From NCBI RefSeq assembly GCF_001028705.1, contig NZ_CP011770.1, forward strand, positions 2,421,501 through 2,485,500: a stretch of DNA of 64,000 nucleotides, in the 5' to 3' direction. A program made the position numbers and the translations under genes. The DNA is from Croceicoccus naphthovorans. Lineage in GTDB: Bacteria; Pseudomonadota; Alphaproteobacteria; Sphingomonadales; Sphingomonadaceae. Positions 45,795 through 54,939 of the stretch are shown one piece after another. The notes beneath the pieces are model-generated. The model saw only the letters and a program-made list of their open reading frames with translations, was not told the DNA's origin and made no database searches. How positions within the stretch are numbered: position 1 is the stretch's first letter; each line of letters starts with the position of its first letter.

Positions 45795-46793
45795 TCAGCC
45801 CCCCTCACCCCAACTGCGCGACACGATCCGCGCCGGCTCCAGCCGCGCGTCGATCAGCACGCGTTCTTCCAACACAACCGAATCGACCTGGACCTGCAAG
45901 CGTGCCTCGAACCAGCGACTCGCCACGCCAAGATGCCGCATCTGAGACGGCCCGATCGGCGCCCCCTGCGCGGCCAGCGGTGCGATAGCGGCGGACAGCG
46001 ACTGCCACCCGGTCGCCGGACGCGATTCGAGCAGGGCGCGCACGCGGTTCACATCCAACGTATCCGGGGTCAGCGCCGCGACAAGCCGGGCCTGGTCCGG
46101 GCGCAGGGTGTTGAGGTTGATCACCGCATCCTCGCCCCCCGGCAATGCGCAGAGCCACGGGCGCAGACGCTGAAAGATCGGCTCTTCCATCCCCCGCACG
46201 GCGCGAAGCTCGGTAATGTCGACGATCCGGCGACCCGGCGTGCGATAGGGCGTGGCCAGCCCCTGATAGTACCCATCTTCGGCCCCGTTGATCTGGGGGT
46301 CCTGATCGCTGTCGATCCAGTCGACCAGCGAATCGCTAACGATGATCGCCTGATCGGGAGGCACTTCCAGCAGGTCCATCAACCGCCGGAACTGGTTCAG
46401 CGCGCTGAGGTTCATCCGCGTCGATTTGCCCTCGCCAGAAACCAGCGCGTTGACGTTGAAGCAGTTGCCCCGGTCGCTGACGGTGACCGTCACGCTGCCG
46501 CGCGAGAGCGGCAGCGGGGTCGCGGTATCGAGCAACCCGCCGGGATCGACTGTCCGCGTCCGATCAATCGCCACCAGTGCGCCCAGCCGCGATGCGACGA
46601 TGTTCTCCGCCGACAGCGCATAGAGCCGCGCCTGCGCCATCGCCTGTGCATTGACCGCCAGCCGCGTGGCAAGGTTCAACCGTTCCAGCATCATCGCCGC
46701 GATCACCGCCATGACCGCGACCAGCAACAGCACCGAAAGCAGCGCCGCCCCGCGCCCCTTCGCGCGCATCCATTCGGGTGTGGCGCGCCGCAT
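45795..46793 (-). CDS. gspK: Type II secretion minor pseudopilin GspK
   Basis: 332 residues from the ATG at 46791-46793. The N-terminal helix LLSVLLLVAVMAVIAAMMLERL is preceded by a basic part with RGAALLSVL, the prepilin-like site. DRGNCFNVNALV is typical, as are DWIDSDQDPQINGAEDGYY and NLNTLRPDQARLVAAL. It forms the pseudopilus tip with I and J. Starts immediately after gspJ (TGATG). Confidence 0.9.
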   Translation of the reverse strand: MRRATPEWMRAKGRGAALLSVLLLVAVMAVIAAMMLERLNLATRLAVNAQAMAQARLYALSAENIVASRLGALVAIDRTRTVDPGGLLDTATPLPLSRGSVTVTVSDRGNCFNVNALVSGEGKSTRMNLSALNQFRRLMDLLEVPPDQAIIVSDSLVDWIDSDQDPQINGAEDGYYQGLATPYRTPGRRIVDITELRAVRGMEEPIFQRLRPWLCALPGGEDAVINLNTLRPDQARLVAALTPDTLDVNRVRALLESRPATGWQSLSAAIAPLAAQGAPIGPSQMRHLGVASRWFEARLQVQVDSVVLEERVLIDARLEPARIVSRSWGEGG

Positions 46794-47377
46794 CACTGGT
46801 AGTTCGATCCCACCAGCGCGACGATGCGCAACTCGGTTCCGTCGGCCTGCGGCAGCAGCAGTTCGACCGCCGTCGGCAGGTCTGTCTGCTTTTCGGGCTG
46901 CCAGCGGTCGATCCAATTCCCCTCAGGCGCGCGGAACCGCAGGCGCGGCTGTCCCGACACTTGCGCCATCGGCGAAGGTTCGGGCCGGGATGCGCCATCG
47001 GTGAACGGCATGCCGATGCGCACCAGCCGCCCGTTCTCGACCCGCCAGATCACGCGTTGCAAAGACGAACGCGCTTCTCCGCCGGGATTGTCCCAGCCGC
47101 TGCGCGTCAGCGCGATCAGCGCGCCGTCTGCCCCGTCCTCCATCGCCGCGTGCATCAGCCCGCCCTCATCCCGTGCGGGACGGGCGGCCGCCTGCGCCAG
47201 ATCGGCGGTCCAGACCGCGATAAAGCGCCGCTGATCGGCAATTCGCTGCGTCGCATTACGGCCCGAAATCTCGGCATCGACCGAAAAGCGCAGCATCGCC
47301 AGCGCCCCACCCGCGATCACCGCGAAAATGACGAGCGCGACAAGCATCTCGACGAGGGTGAAACCATTACGCCTCAT
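46793..47377 (-). CDS. gspJ: Type II secretion minor pseudopilin GspJ
   Basis: 194 residues. The prepilin cleavage and methylation site is RRNGFTLVEML with G5, F6 and E10, followed by a helix to about residue 30. LAQAAARPARDEGG and the C-terminal RLRFRAPEGNWIDRWQP region fit GspJ. Ends one base into gspK. Confidence 0.9.
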   Translation of the reverse strand: MRRNGFTLVEMLVALVIFAVIAGGALAMLRFSVDAEISGRNATQRIADQRRFIAVWTADLAQAAARPARDEGGLMHAAMEDGADGALIALTRSGWDNPGGEARSSLQRVIWRVENGRLVRIGMPFTDGASRPEPSPMAQVSGQPRLRFRAPEGNWIDRWQPEKQTDLPTAVELLLPQADGTELRIVALVGSNYQ

Positions 47378-47778
47378 GTCGGCGCGATCCGGTAGAATTC
47401 GTAGGTAACCGCGCTCGATTCACGCCCCGGCGTGGTTTCGCGAACCGAAAGGACGATGCGGATCGTGCCCGCGAATTCTTCCGGCGCGTCGACAGTCCGG
47501 CTCCACGCGAACTGCCGCCCGGCATTGGCGACCTCTCCGCTATCATCGCCCAGCGCGGGTGGGATCGGATCGGTCAGCCACTCAGCGGCAAGGTTCTGCG
47601 CGGTAACCTCTCGCAACAACCGCTGATCCAGATCGGCGGTTCGGGCGATCGACGCGCCTTCCATCCGCATCAACGTCAGCCCGGCAATGGCGAAAATCGC
47701 CAACGCGACGAGCAGTTCGATCAGGGTAAATCCGTTGCGGCGGAGGTTGGGCATGGATTGATTCGGGCGGACATTCAC
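47374..47778 (-). CDS. gspI: Type II secretion minor pseudopilin GspI
   Basis: 134 residues. Cleavage site RRNGFTLIELL with G16, F17 and E21; helix to about residue 40. AAEWLTDPIPPA resembles the NxxxE-type segment of GspI. The first Met overlaps the gspH stop; a second Met at residue 9 is an alternative start. Confidence 0.85.
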   Translation of the reverse strand: MNVRPNQSMPNLRRNGFTLIELLVALAIFAIAGLTLMRMEGASIARTADLDQRLLREVTAQNLAAEWLTDPIPPALGDDSGEVANAGRQFAWSRTVDAPEEFAGTIRIVLSVRETTPGRESSAVTYEFYRIAPT

Positions 47779-48263
47779 GGCGCGGTCACGGCAATTTCGC
47801 CGTTGCGGCGCAGGACTACGACCACTGCGTTGCCGTCATGTGACAGGACAATGCGCGCATCTTCGCTGGCAAGGCCGAGCGGGTCGAACAAGATCCGGCG
47901 GTTGGCGGAATCGCCTTCGTCCGCACCCTTCCCTTCGAAAGCGGCGACCGTGCCGCGTTCCCAGTCGGTCGCCTCCAACGCGCGCCCATCCAGCGGCAAC
48001 CACCGGCCATCGACGCGCCTCTCGTAGTAATACCCTGCCGGGCCGACCACCGCCGAAACCGACGCGGAGGTCGTAATCGCCTGGTCTCGCGCGGCAATGG
48101 TGCGCGCTGCAAACCGCTCCGCCTCTCGCCGCAGGTCCGCACGGCCATCGGGCAGCGTCATCAAGGCGATCCCGGTCATCAGTGCGACGATGAACAGCAC
48201 GACCATCAGCTCTATCAGGCTGAAACCGTTGCGCGGGCGGGCTGGTCCGGTTAGGCGGGGCAT
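47775..48263 (-). CDS. gspH: Type II secretion pseudopilin GspH
   Basis: 162 residues with the cleavage site PRNGFSLIELMVV (G13, F14, E18) and a helix to about residue 38. The mature part includes ERRVDGRWLPLDGRAL and RIVLSHDGNAVVVVLRR. It is the first gene of an H-I-J-K unit; GspG and the rest of the system are not adjacent. Divergent from the oxygenase at 48348. Confidence 0.88.
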   Translation of the reverse strand: MPRLTGPARPRNGFSLIELMVVLFIVALMTGIALMTLPDGRADLRREAERFAARTIAARDQAITTSASVSAVVGPAGYYYERRVDGRWLPLDGRALEATDWERGTVAAFEGKGADEGDSANRRILFDPLGLASEDARIVLSHDGNAVVVVLRRNGEIAVTAP

Positions 48264-48347
48264 GGCGGGATGAGGCTATGCGCCACTGTCGTCCACCTCG
48301 CAAGCTTGGCTTGGCGAAGTCACATCGATGACCTATCTGCCTGAACG

Positions 48348-48980
48348 ATGACGGATTTCGGCGAAGCGGTGACGGCCCATGTGCGATCATGGCCCAAGGT
48401 GCAGAAAGTGCCCGCGCCCAAGCTGGAGCTGTTTACCGTGCGCGACTTCGTGCCCGAGGCTATGCGCGCCAACCTGATCGCGCTGATCGACACAAAGCGC
48501 CGCCCTTCGACCATCGCCGACCCTAACGGCGACGACTATTTCCGCACGAGCGAGACCTGCGACCTGCCGCCCGACGATCCGCAGGTGCAGGCGCTGCGCG
48601 ACTTGTTCACACGTATATCGGGCATCGACATCGCCTATGCCGAGCCCTCGCAAGGTCAGCGATACGATGTGGGGCAGGAATTCAAGAATCACACCGACTA
48701 TTTCGAACCCACCGGCGCGGACTTCCAGAAATATTGCAGCGTCGCCGGACAGCGTACCTGGACCTTCATGGTCTATCTCAACGAGCCGGAAGCGGGCGGT
48801 GCGACCCGGTTCAAGGTCGCGGGCAAGACCTTTCAGCCCGAGGCCGGTCGCCTGGTCTGCTGGAACAACATGCGCGCCGACGGCACCCCCAATCCCGCCA
48901 CGCTCCACCACGGGATGAAGGTGCGCAAGGGCGTTAAATACGTGATAACGCAGTGGTACAGGGAGCGTCCCTGGAAATAG
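48348..48980 (+). CDS. 2OG-Fe(II) oxygenase of the prolyl-4-hydroxylase type
   Basis: 210 residues. Fe ligands are H115 and D117 in FKNHTDYFEP and probably H187 in ATLHHGMKV. The 2-oxoglutarate Lys is probably K197 in KGVKYVITQWYRERPW. WTFMVYLNEPEAGGATRF is the usual core strand. The family hydroxylates prolines of proteins or other substrates; the target here is unknown. It is divergent from gspH. Confidence 0.88.
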   Translation: MTDFGEAVTAHVRSWPKVQKVPAPKLELFTVRDFVPEAMRANLIALIDTKRRPSTIADPNGDDYFRTSETCDLPPDDPQVQALRDLFTRISGIDIAYAEPSQGQRYDVGQEFKNHTDYFEPTGADFQKYCSVAGQRTWTFMVYLNEPEAGGATRFKVAGKTFQPEAGRLVCWNNMRADGTPNPATLHHGMKVRKGVKYVITQWYRERPWK

Positions 48981-49002
48981 GCGCGACACCAGGGGGTTGG
49001 TC

Positions 49003-49557
49003 ATGAAACTGAAAAAGCCGGGAAAACCGGTACTGACCGGAACGCGCATCGTTTTGCGACCGATCACGGCGGATGATGCCGATTGCGTGTTTGGCGGCAT
49101 GGATGACGCGGAAGCGAATCGCCTAACCGGCAGCCACGGCGAATTCCCCTATGACCGCGTTGCCGCCCACTGCGCCCGCGTTGCAAAGGCGGACGACCGC
49201 TGGGACTATGCGATTACCGTCGATGGCCGGATGGTCGGCGAAGTCGTGCTGAACGAAGTCGACGAAGACAATTCCAGCGCCAACATCCGCATCGTGATCT
49301 GGGATCCGGAGGCCCGCAGCAAGGGTTACGGGACAGAGGCTATGGAACTGCTGACCCGATTTGGCATCGAAGAGGTCGGCCTGCACCGCATCGAACTGGG
49401 CGTCTTCGCGTTCAATCCGCGGGCAATCCGATCCTACGAAAAAGTCGGCTATGTTCACGAAGGCACCCGCCGCCATGCGCTGCTGTGGGATGGCGAATGG
49501 ATCGACCAGCACACGATGGGCATGCTGGCCAGCGATTGGGCTGCACGCACGGCTTAG
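49003..49557 (+). CDS. GNAT family N-acetyltransferase
   Basis: 184 residues of the RimJ/RimL-like GNAT group, from the ATG at 49003 (AGGGGG 6 bases before). LRPITADDADCVF opens the fold. IVIWDPEARSKGYGTEAMELLTRF is the acetyl-CoA loop and GVFAFNPRAIRSYEKVGYVHEGTRR the C-terminal motif. Substrate unknown. It converges on the DUF808 gene with a 4-base stop overlap (49554-49557). Confidence 0.9.
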   Translation: MKLKKPGKPVLTGTRIVLRPITADDADCVFGGMDDAEANRLTGSHGEFPYDRVAAHCARVAKADDRWDYAITVDGRMVGEVVLNEVDEDNSSANIRIVIWDPEARSKGYGTEAMELLTRFGIEEVGLHRIELGVFAFNPRAIRSYEKVGYVHEGTRRHALLWDGEWIDQHTMGMLASDWAARTA

Positions 49558-50504
49558 TGTGCGGGCTTGCGCCCCATCATCGCGGGCAGCTTGTGCAGGA
49601 AGAACACGATCACCGCGCCAAGGATCAGGCCAAGAAAGGCCGAGGCAATTGCGTAAGTCAGCCAGCCTAGCAAACCCGATAGCGCACCGGTCGCGTGTTC
49701 GACTGCGTGCTGCACGGTGTGGACCATGTCTGACGGGGCATGAAGGCCCAATTCGTGCGTGCCGTGCAGCACGATGCCGCCGCCAACCCACAACATCGCC
49801 GCAGTCCCGACAATCGACAGGAAGATCATCAGCTTCGGCATCAGCGCGAGCAGGAAATCGCCAACGCTCTTTGCCGTCTGTGACGCGCGCTGCTTCAGGT
49901 GGAGGCCGATATCGTCCATCTTCACGATCAAGGCCACCGCGCCATAGACAAGCACGGTGATGCCGATACCCACGGCAGCCAGAGCAACACCGCGCACCAG
50001 TAACGAACTACCGGCGACTTCGCTCAGCGAGATCGCCATGATCTCTGCCGAAAGGATCAGGTCGGTGCGGATCGCGCCCGCAACACGCTGCCGCTCAAAT
50101 TCAGCAACGTCGGTGATCTTGTCGTCCAGCGTCTTGCCGTGCTTGTCGCCGCCCAGCTTCTCGATGATCTTTTCCGCGCCTTCGTAACACAGGAACAGCC
50201 CGCCCATCATCAGGATCGGCGTGATCGCCCATGGCAGGAATTCGCTGAGCAACAGCGCGGCGGGCAGCAGGATCAGCAGCTTGTTGCGGAACGATCCCTT
50301 GGCGATTTTCCAGATGATCGGCAATTCGCGCTGCGGCGTGAAACCGGTAACGTAAGACGGCGTGACCGCCGCATCGTCAATGACGACACCCGCTGCCTTT
50401 GACCCCGCTTTGGCGGCCCCGGCGGCGACATCGTCCATGCTGGCGGCGGCGGCGCGGGCGATCAGGGATACGTCGTCAAGCAGCGCGACTAAGCCAGAGG
50501 GCAA
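49554..50504 (-). CDS. DUF808 (YedI-like) membrane protein
   Basis: 316 residues from a TTG at 50502-50504, supported by GAAAGGA at 50511-50517 and by the product beginning LPSGLVALLDDVSLIARAAAAS. There are several helices (near 77-95, 160-200, 225-245, 285-310) and the conserved MGGLFLCYEGAEKI and DLILSAEIMAISL. Function unknown. The frame is open well upstream, but family conservation starts here. rpmE lies upstream with its terminator between. Confidence 0.85.
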   Translation of the reverse strand: MPSGLVALLDDVSLIARAAAASMDDVAAGAAKAGSKAAGVVIDDAAVTPSYVTGFTPQRELPIIWKIAKGSFRNKLLILLPAALLLSEFLPWAITPILMMGGLFLCYEGAEKIIEKLGGDKHGKTLDDKITDVAEFERQRVAGAIRTDLILSAEIMAISLSEVAGSSLLVRGVALAAVGIGITVLVYGAVALIVKMDDIGLHLKQRASQTAKSVGDFLLALMPKLMIFLSIVGTAAMLWVGGGIVLHGTHELGLHAPSDMVHTVQHAVEHATGALSGLLGWLTYAIASAFLGLILGAVIVFFLHKLPAMMGRKPAH

Positions 50505-50579
50505 GGCATTTCCTTTCGAAGAACTGTCCCGGACAGACGGTTCGCCCCCTGCCTGGTTCCCGCTTAGCGTGCGCACCCC

Positions 50580-50611
50580 AAAACGAAAAGGGCGGCCCCG
50601 CAGGGCCGCCC
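50580..50611 (-). terminator. Rho-independent terminator of rpmE
   Basis: A 9-base GC stem (50590-50598 with 50603-50611) with a tetraloop is followed on the minus strand by TTTTCGTTTT. It lies 27 bases after the rpmE stop at 50638 and ahead of the DUF808 ribosome site. Confidence 0.9.
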
Positions 50612-50637
50612 CATCGTGTTCGGTATGCTCGAACCGC

Positions 50638-50862
50638 TTACTTCTTGAGCTTGAGCCCACCGAAGCGCTGGTTGAAGCGGGCCACGCGGCCGCCTTCGTT
50701 CACCACGCGGTTGCCGCCGGTCCATGCCGGGTGGCTGGTGGGATCGATTTCGAGCGTCAGCGTGTCGCCTTCCGAGCCCCAGGTGGAGCGGGTTTCGAAC
50801 ACGGTGCCGTCGGTCATCTGCACCTTGATCATGTGGTAATCGGGATGGGTATCGGCCTTCAT
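50638..50862 (-). CDS. rpmE: 50S ribosomal protein L31
   Basis: 74 residues, starting [19 protein letters not shown] with GGAG upstream. [26 protein letters not shown] is the L31 tail. The CxxC zinc pair of classical L31 is absent: no Cys occurs in the protein, so it is the zinc-free form. A strong terminator follows, so it is probably its own transcript. Confidence 0.96.
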   Translation of the reverse strand: MKADTHPDYHMIKVQMTDGTVFETRSTWGSEGDTLTLEIDPTSHPAWTGGNRVVNEGGRVARFNQRFGGLKLKK

Positions 50863-50970
50863 GGCGGTAATCTCCGTTGATGCGCCGGTTCCGACCGGCA
50901 ACACGGGGTGTTCGCGAAAGCGGCGCGCATAGCGGTGAGCCGCGGGAATTGCAAGCGTGGAGGGCCGGCC

Positions 50971-51414
50971 CTACTTTTCGATCATCGCGGTGAACTCGCA
51001 CTCGCAAGTTACCGTGCCGTCGATCGAGGCCTCGCCCGCGAACTTGCAGATGCGGGCGCGCTTGTGAATGAACTTCACTTTCAGGTCGAGCAGATGGCCC
51101 GGCTCTACCGGAGAGCGGAACTTCGCCTGATCGATGGCGAGGAAATAGACCAGCTTGCCCGATCCCTCGAGGCCCAGCGCCTTGACCGCAAGCAGCCCCG
51201 CCGCCTGCGCCAACGCCTCTACCTGCAACACACCGGGCATGATCGGCTTGCCGGGGAAGTGGCCCTGAAAGAAATCCTCGTTGAACGACACGGCCTTGAC
51301 CGCGTGAATCTCGCTTTCGGGATCCAGCGAAACGACCCGATCGACCAGCAGCATCGGATAGCGATGCGGCAGGAGTTCCAGCACTTTCGTCAGGTCGAAA
51401 CCGGTGTCGCTCAT
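50971..51414 (-). CDS. fabZ: 3-hydroxyacyl-[ACP] dehydratase FabZ
   Basis: 147 residues, hot-dog fold, dehydrating 3-hydroxyacyl-ACP in fatty-acid elongation. The catalytic pair is H52 in [11 protein letters not shown] and E66 in [23 protein letters not shown] precedes it. Last gene of the envelope supercluster, after skp with 23 bases between. lpxD and lpxA, often between skp and fabZ elsewhere, are not here. Confidence 0.97.
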   Translation of the reverse strand: MSDTGFDLTKVLELLPHRYPMLLVDRVVSLDPESEIHAVKAVSFNEDFFQGHFPGKPIMPGVLQVEALAQAAGLLAVKALGLEGSGKLVYFLAIDQAKFRSPVEPGHLLDLKVKFIHKRARICKFAGEASIDGTVTCECEFTAMIEK

Positions 51415-51437
51415 CGAGTATGCCCCCTCAATCGCGC

Positions 51438-52091
51438 TTAGCGGCCGCCGGTGGCGGCAGCGTTGCCCTGCGCGGCAGCGGCCTGCTGCGCTTCGGCCTG
51501 TCGCTGGGCAGCCGGCTTCCAGTTGGCGGGCGGCACCAGCTGCGCCTGCGGCAGCGCGCGGTCGAGCTCGGTCAGGACATCCTGATTGAGGTTATAAGCC
51601 TGGTCGGCGGCAACCACGGCAGCCGGGTTGAGCACCAGTGTGATCTTGCGACGCTTCTGCGCGGCTTCCATCGCGGCGGGCAGACGGTCGCTGATCTGTT
51701 CGAGAACGTAGGCACGTGACAGGGCCAGCGGCTGAAGAATGCGGTTCAGTTCCGCCTCGCCCGACTGCTGGATACGCTGAATCTGTTGCGCCTGCTGCTG
51801 CAGCGATGCCTGGTTCGGGCTCGCCGCCTGAGCGTCGGTCTGGTACTTGGTCAGCAGCGGCTGAAGCTGCGCTTCGATCGCGGCGCGGCGCTGTTCGGCC
51901 TGGTCCAGCTGCGGCTTGTACGTCGTCTGGCGCTGCTGCTCGGCCAGCTTGTAGGCGGCCGAATTGACGACGATCGCATCGGGGTTGGCGACGGCGATGC
52001 CGGGCGCGACCTGTGCGGTGGCGGCAACCGGAAGCGCGACGGGCGTCGCGGCAACAAGCGCGGCGGCCATGATCTTGTGCGTGGTTTTCAT
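51438..52091 (-). CDS. skp: OmpH/Skp family periplasmic chaperone
   Basis: 217 residues with a signal peptide cleaved after about A26 (VAATAQ). The rest is Gln/Ala-rich and predicted coiled coil, as in Skp, which holds unfolded outer-membrane proteins. A C-terminal Gln/Ala-rich tail is longer than in E. coli. It directly follows bamA (1-base overlap), the conserved arrangement. Confidence 0.88.
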   Translation of the reverse strand: MKTTHKIMAAALVAATPVALPVAATAQVAPGIAVANPDAIVVNSAAYKLAEQQRQTTYKPQLDQAEQRRAAIEAQLQPLLTKYQTDAQAASPNQASLQQQAQQIQRIQQSGEAELNRILQPLALSRAYVLEQISDRLPAAMEAAQKRRKITLVLNPAAVVAADQAYNLNQDVLTELDRALPQAQLVPPANWKPAAQRQAEAQQAAAAQGNAAATGGR

Positions 52092-54736
52092 CAGAACTGC
52101 GTCCCTACGTTGAAGCTGAAGGTCTTGGGATCGTCCCCATCTTCCTTCAGCAGAACCCTTGAGAAATCGAGCCGGAGCGGCCCGAACGGTGAATTCCAGC
52201 TGACGCCGACGCCAACGGCAACGCGCGGCTTGGGCGTATCGCCGAGGTATTCCTCGACGAAGCGGAGTGTATTTTCATTGCCTTGGCCATCGACGGGGCG
52301 CGTGGAGAGAATGGTAACTGCATTCCCCTGAGAGTCGAGGATCGGTTCGCCAGCTTCGTTGTATGTCGCTTCGGAATAGATGTTGTTCACGACAGGGTCT
52401 TTCAACCCGAAGACCGCACCGACATCGGCAAATATCGACGGACGCAGACCCAATTCGCGCGCACCCGCGCCAAGCGGTATTTCGAGCTCTGCGCGGGCAC
52501 GGTAGTACATCTTCCCACCCAGCGCGTCATCACGCCACTGATCGCGATCTTCGTTGACGACACCATCCGTCACCGGCTTGCGCACCACGCGCGGACCGAT
52601 CCCGCGAATGTCGAACCCGCGCATCTCCGGCTCGCCAAGGAAGAACCGGTCGGTCAGGCGGACATCGTCCACACCGGGACGGTTCCGATCCTGCAGCGAC
52701 TTGATGTAACCGCCTTCCCCCTGCACCGAAAACACGAAATTGCCCAGCACCTGAAAATACTTGGCCGCATTCAGCCGAGCGCGAGCGTATTTGACGTCGC
52801 CGCCGAGGCCCGCAAAATCGAGATTGCCGACAATCCGCTCACCCCGACTGGGGCGGATGCGGTTATTTAGGCTGTCGTAAACGAGCGACGTACCGATGAT
52901 GGAACTGGTCCGCTTACCGACAGCATCGCACAGATACCGACCCGCCTGGAAAACGTTACATTCGACATCACCGTCACCGTCGAGATCGCTAAAATAGCGA
53001 TCACCCAGCGTCACGTCCTCAAGATTCAGCGTATAACGCCCGATCAGCGTCATGTATTCCGACAACGGCGTACCGGCGCGCAACGAGAAGCCCGTCGTCG
53101 AGTTTTCGTACGTGTTGTTTCGATCGTTCCGGAAATAGTTGAAGCTGTTGTAATCGCGGCGATAGATGTCCGCACCGAACGAGATGTTCGAATCGAACAT
53201 ATAAGGTTCGGTAAAGCTGACCTGCGCCGATTTGGAATAGCGCGAGTAGTTCAGCGACAGGCCGACCGTCTGGCCGCGTCCGCGGAAGTTGCGCTGCTGG
53301 ATCGATCCTTGCAGGATGAAGCTTTCAAGGCTGGAGAAACCTGCCGAAAGCTGCAGTTCGCCGGTCGCCTTTTCCTCTACGTTGGCGACCAGTTTGATGC
53401 GGTCGGGCGCGCTGCCCTGTTCCTGCCCAACTTCGAAGTTTTCCTGGAAATAGCCCAGCGAGTTGATGCGCGCGGTCGACCGCTTGACCTGTAGCGAGTT
53501 GAACGCGTCGCCTTCGGTCAGGCGAAATTCGCGCCGGATCACCTTGTCCTGCGTCAGCGTGTTGCCGTTGATGTCGATCGATTCGACATAGACGCGCGGC
53601 GCGTTCCCGATGCGGAAGTTGACGTCCATCGTCAGGTCTTCCTTGTTGCGCTTGTACTCCGGCTCCACGCTGGCGAAGGCGTAACCGAAGGCACCAATCG
53701 TTTCCGACAGGCCCTCGATCGTGTCCTCGACCATCTTGGCGTTGTACCAGTCGCCGGTATCCATCGGCAGGTTCGAGGTCAGCCGTTCGGAATCGAAGTC
53801 GCGAATTTCGGAATCGACGCTGACGTCGCCGAACTTATAGCGGTCGCCCTCTTCCACCACATAAGTGATGATGAAGTCTTCCTTGTCGGGCGTAAGCTCT
53901 GCCACGGCGGACACGACGCGGAAGTCGGCATAGCCTTCGGTCAGGTAGAACTGGCGCAGCTTCTGCTGGTCGAACGCCAGCTTGTCGGGGTCGTAACTGG
54001 TGCCGCCCTTGATGAAGGACAGGAACCCGGTCTGCTTGGTCAGCATTTCGCCGCGCAATTCGCCGTCGGAGAAGTTCTCGTTCCCGATGATATTGATCTG
54101 GCGGACCTTGGACTTCGGACCTTCCTTGATCTCGAAGACGATATCGACGCGGTTCTGATCCAGCTGCACCGCCTTCGGCTCTACCGTGGCGGCGAAGCGG
54201 CCCTGCCGCTTGTACAGTTCGATGATGCGGTTGACGTCGGCACGAACCTTCGACCGGGTATAGATCTGGCGCGGGGCCAGCTTGATCTCGGGCAGGATCT
54301 TGTCGTCCTTCAGGCGCTTGTTGCCCTCAAGGATGATGCGGTTGATGATCGGGCTCTCGGTCACCTGGATGACCACGTTGCCAGCCTCTTCACGGATCTT
54401 CACGTCCGAGAACAGCTCGGTCGCGTAAAGCTCCTTCAGCGCGGCGTCGGCCGCGGCGGCGGTATAGACGTCGCCCGGGCGCATCTTGATGTACGAAAGG
54501 ATCGTCTGCGGCTCCAGCCGCTGGGCCCCGGCGACCGCGATGGAGCGGATGACCTGTGTATCGGGCACGACCGGCGCGGGCGTTTGCGCCTCTGCCTCGG
54601 CCTCTACCTCTTGCGCGAAGGCCGGGATGGGGGCGAGCGCCGTTCCGGCAAGCAGCGCCGTCAGCATGGCACCGCGCATCCCACCGTTACCAAACCCGGT
54701 GTTACGCAGCGAAAAATCTGGCTTTACGGCCATCAA
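52091..54736 (-). CDS. bamA: Outer membrane protein assembly factor BamA
   Basis: 881 residues. A signal peptide is cleaved after PAFA (about residue 41), then five POTRA domains (about 60-440) and a 16-strand Omp85 barrel ending in an aromatic residue (FNVGTQF). RSIAVAGAQRLEPQTILSYIKM opens POTRA1. The insertion catalyst of the outer membrane. The first two codons are both ATG. rseP lies upstream after 203 bases, skp follows. Confidence 0.97.
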   Translation of the reverse strand: MMAVKPDFSLRNTGFGNGGMRGAMLTALLAGTALAPIPAFAQEVEAEAEAQTPAPVVPDTQVIRSIAVAGAQRLEPQTILSYIKMRPGDVYTAAAADAALKELYATELFSDVKIREEAGNVVIQVTESPIINRIILEGNKRLKDDKILPEIKLAPRQIYTRSKVRADVNRIIELYKRQGRFAATVEPKAVQLDQNRVDIVFEIKEGPKSKVRQINIIGNENFSDGELRGEMLTKQTGFLSFIKGGTSYDPDKLAFDQQKLRQFYLTEGYADFRVVSAVAELTPDKEDFIITYVVEEGDRYKFGDVSVDSEIRDFDSERLTSNLPMDTGDWYNAKMVEDTIEGLSETIGAFGYAFASVEPEYKRNKEDLTMDVNFRIGNAPRVYVESIDINGNTLTQDKVIRREFRLTEGDAFNSLQVKRSTARINSLGYFQENFEVGQEQGSAPDRIKLVANVEEKATGELQLSAGFSSLESFILQGSIQQRNFRGRGQTVGLSLNYSRYSKSAQVSFTEPYMFDSNISFGADIYRRDYNSFNYFRNDRNNTYENSTTGFSLRAGTPLSEYMTLIGRYTLNLEDVTLGDRYFSDLDGDGDVECNVFQAGRYLCDAVGKRTSSIIGTSLVYDSLNNRIRPSRGERIVGNLDFAGLGGDVKYARARLNAAKYFQVLGNFVFSVQGEGGYIKSLQDRNRPGVDDVRLTDRFFLGEPEMRGFDIRGIGPRVVRKPVTDGVVNEDRDQWRDDALGGKMYYRARAELEIPLGAGARELGLRPSIFADVGAVFGLKDPVVNNIYSEATYNEAGEPILDSQGNAVTILSTRPVDGQGNENTLRFVEEYLGDTPKPRVAVGVGVSWNSPFGPLRLDFSRVLLKEDGDDPKTFSFNVGTQF

Positions 54737-54939
54737 GCAACCTTCCCGTCCAAACGCGTGTCCGCGAATACCTGCCGGGCCGATAGGTTCACCGCCGAAA
54801 GAGCGGAGGTGGCCCGGCCCCCGGCGCGGAAAGCCCTGTGCCCGATGGCTGACGGGCGATCAAGCCGAATGGCGTGATTATCCGCGATTGCGGCCCCGGC
54901 AGACGGGGTCCGGCATGGCCGAAACTTTGATGAAATGGG

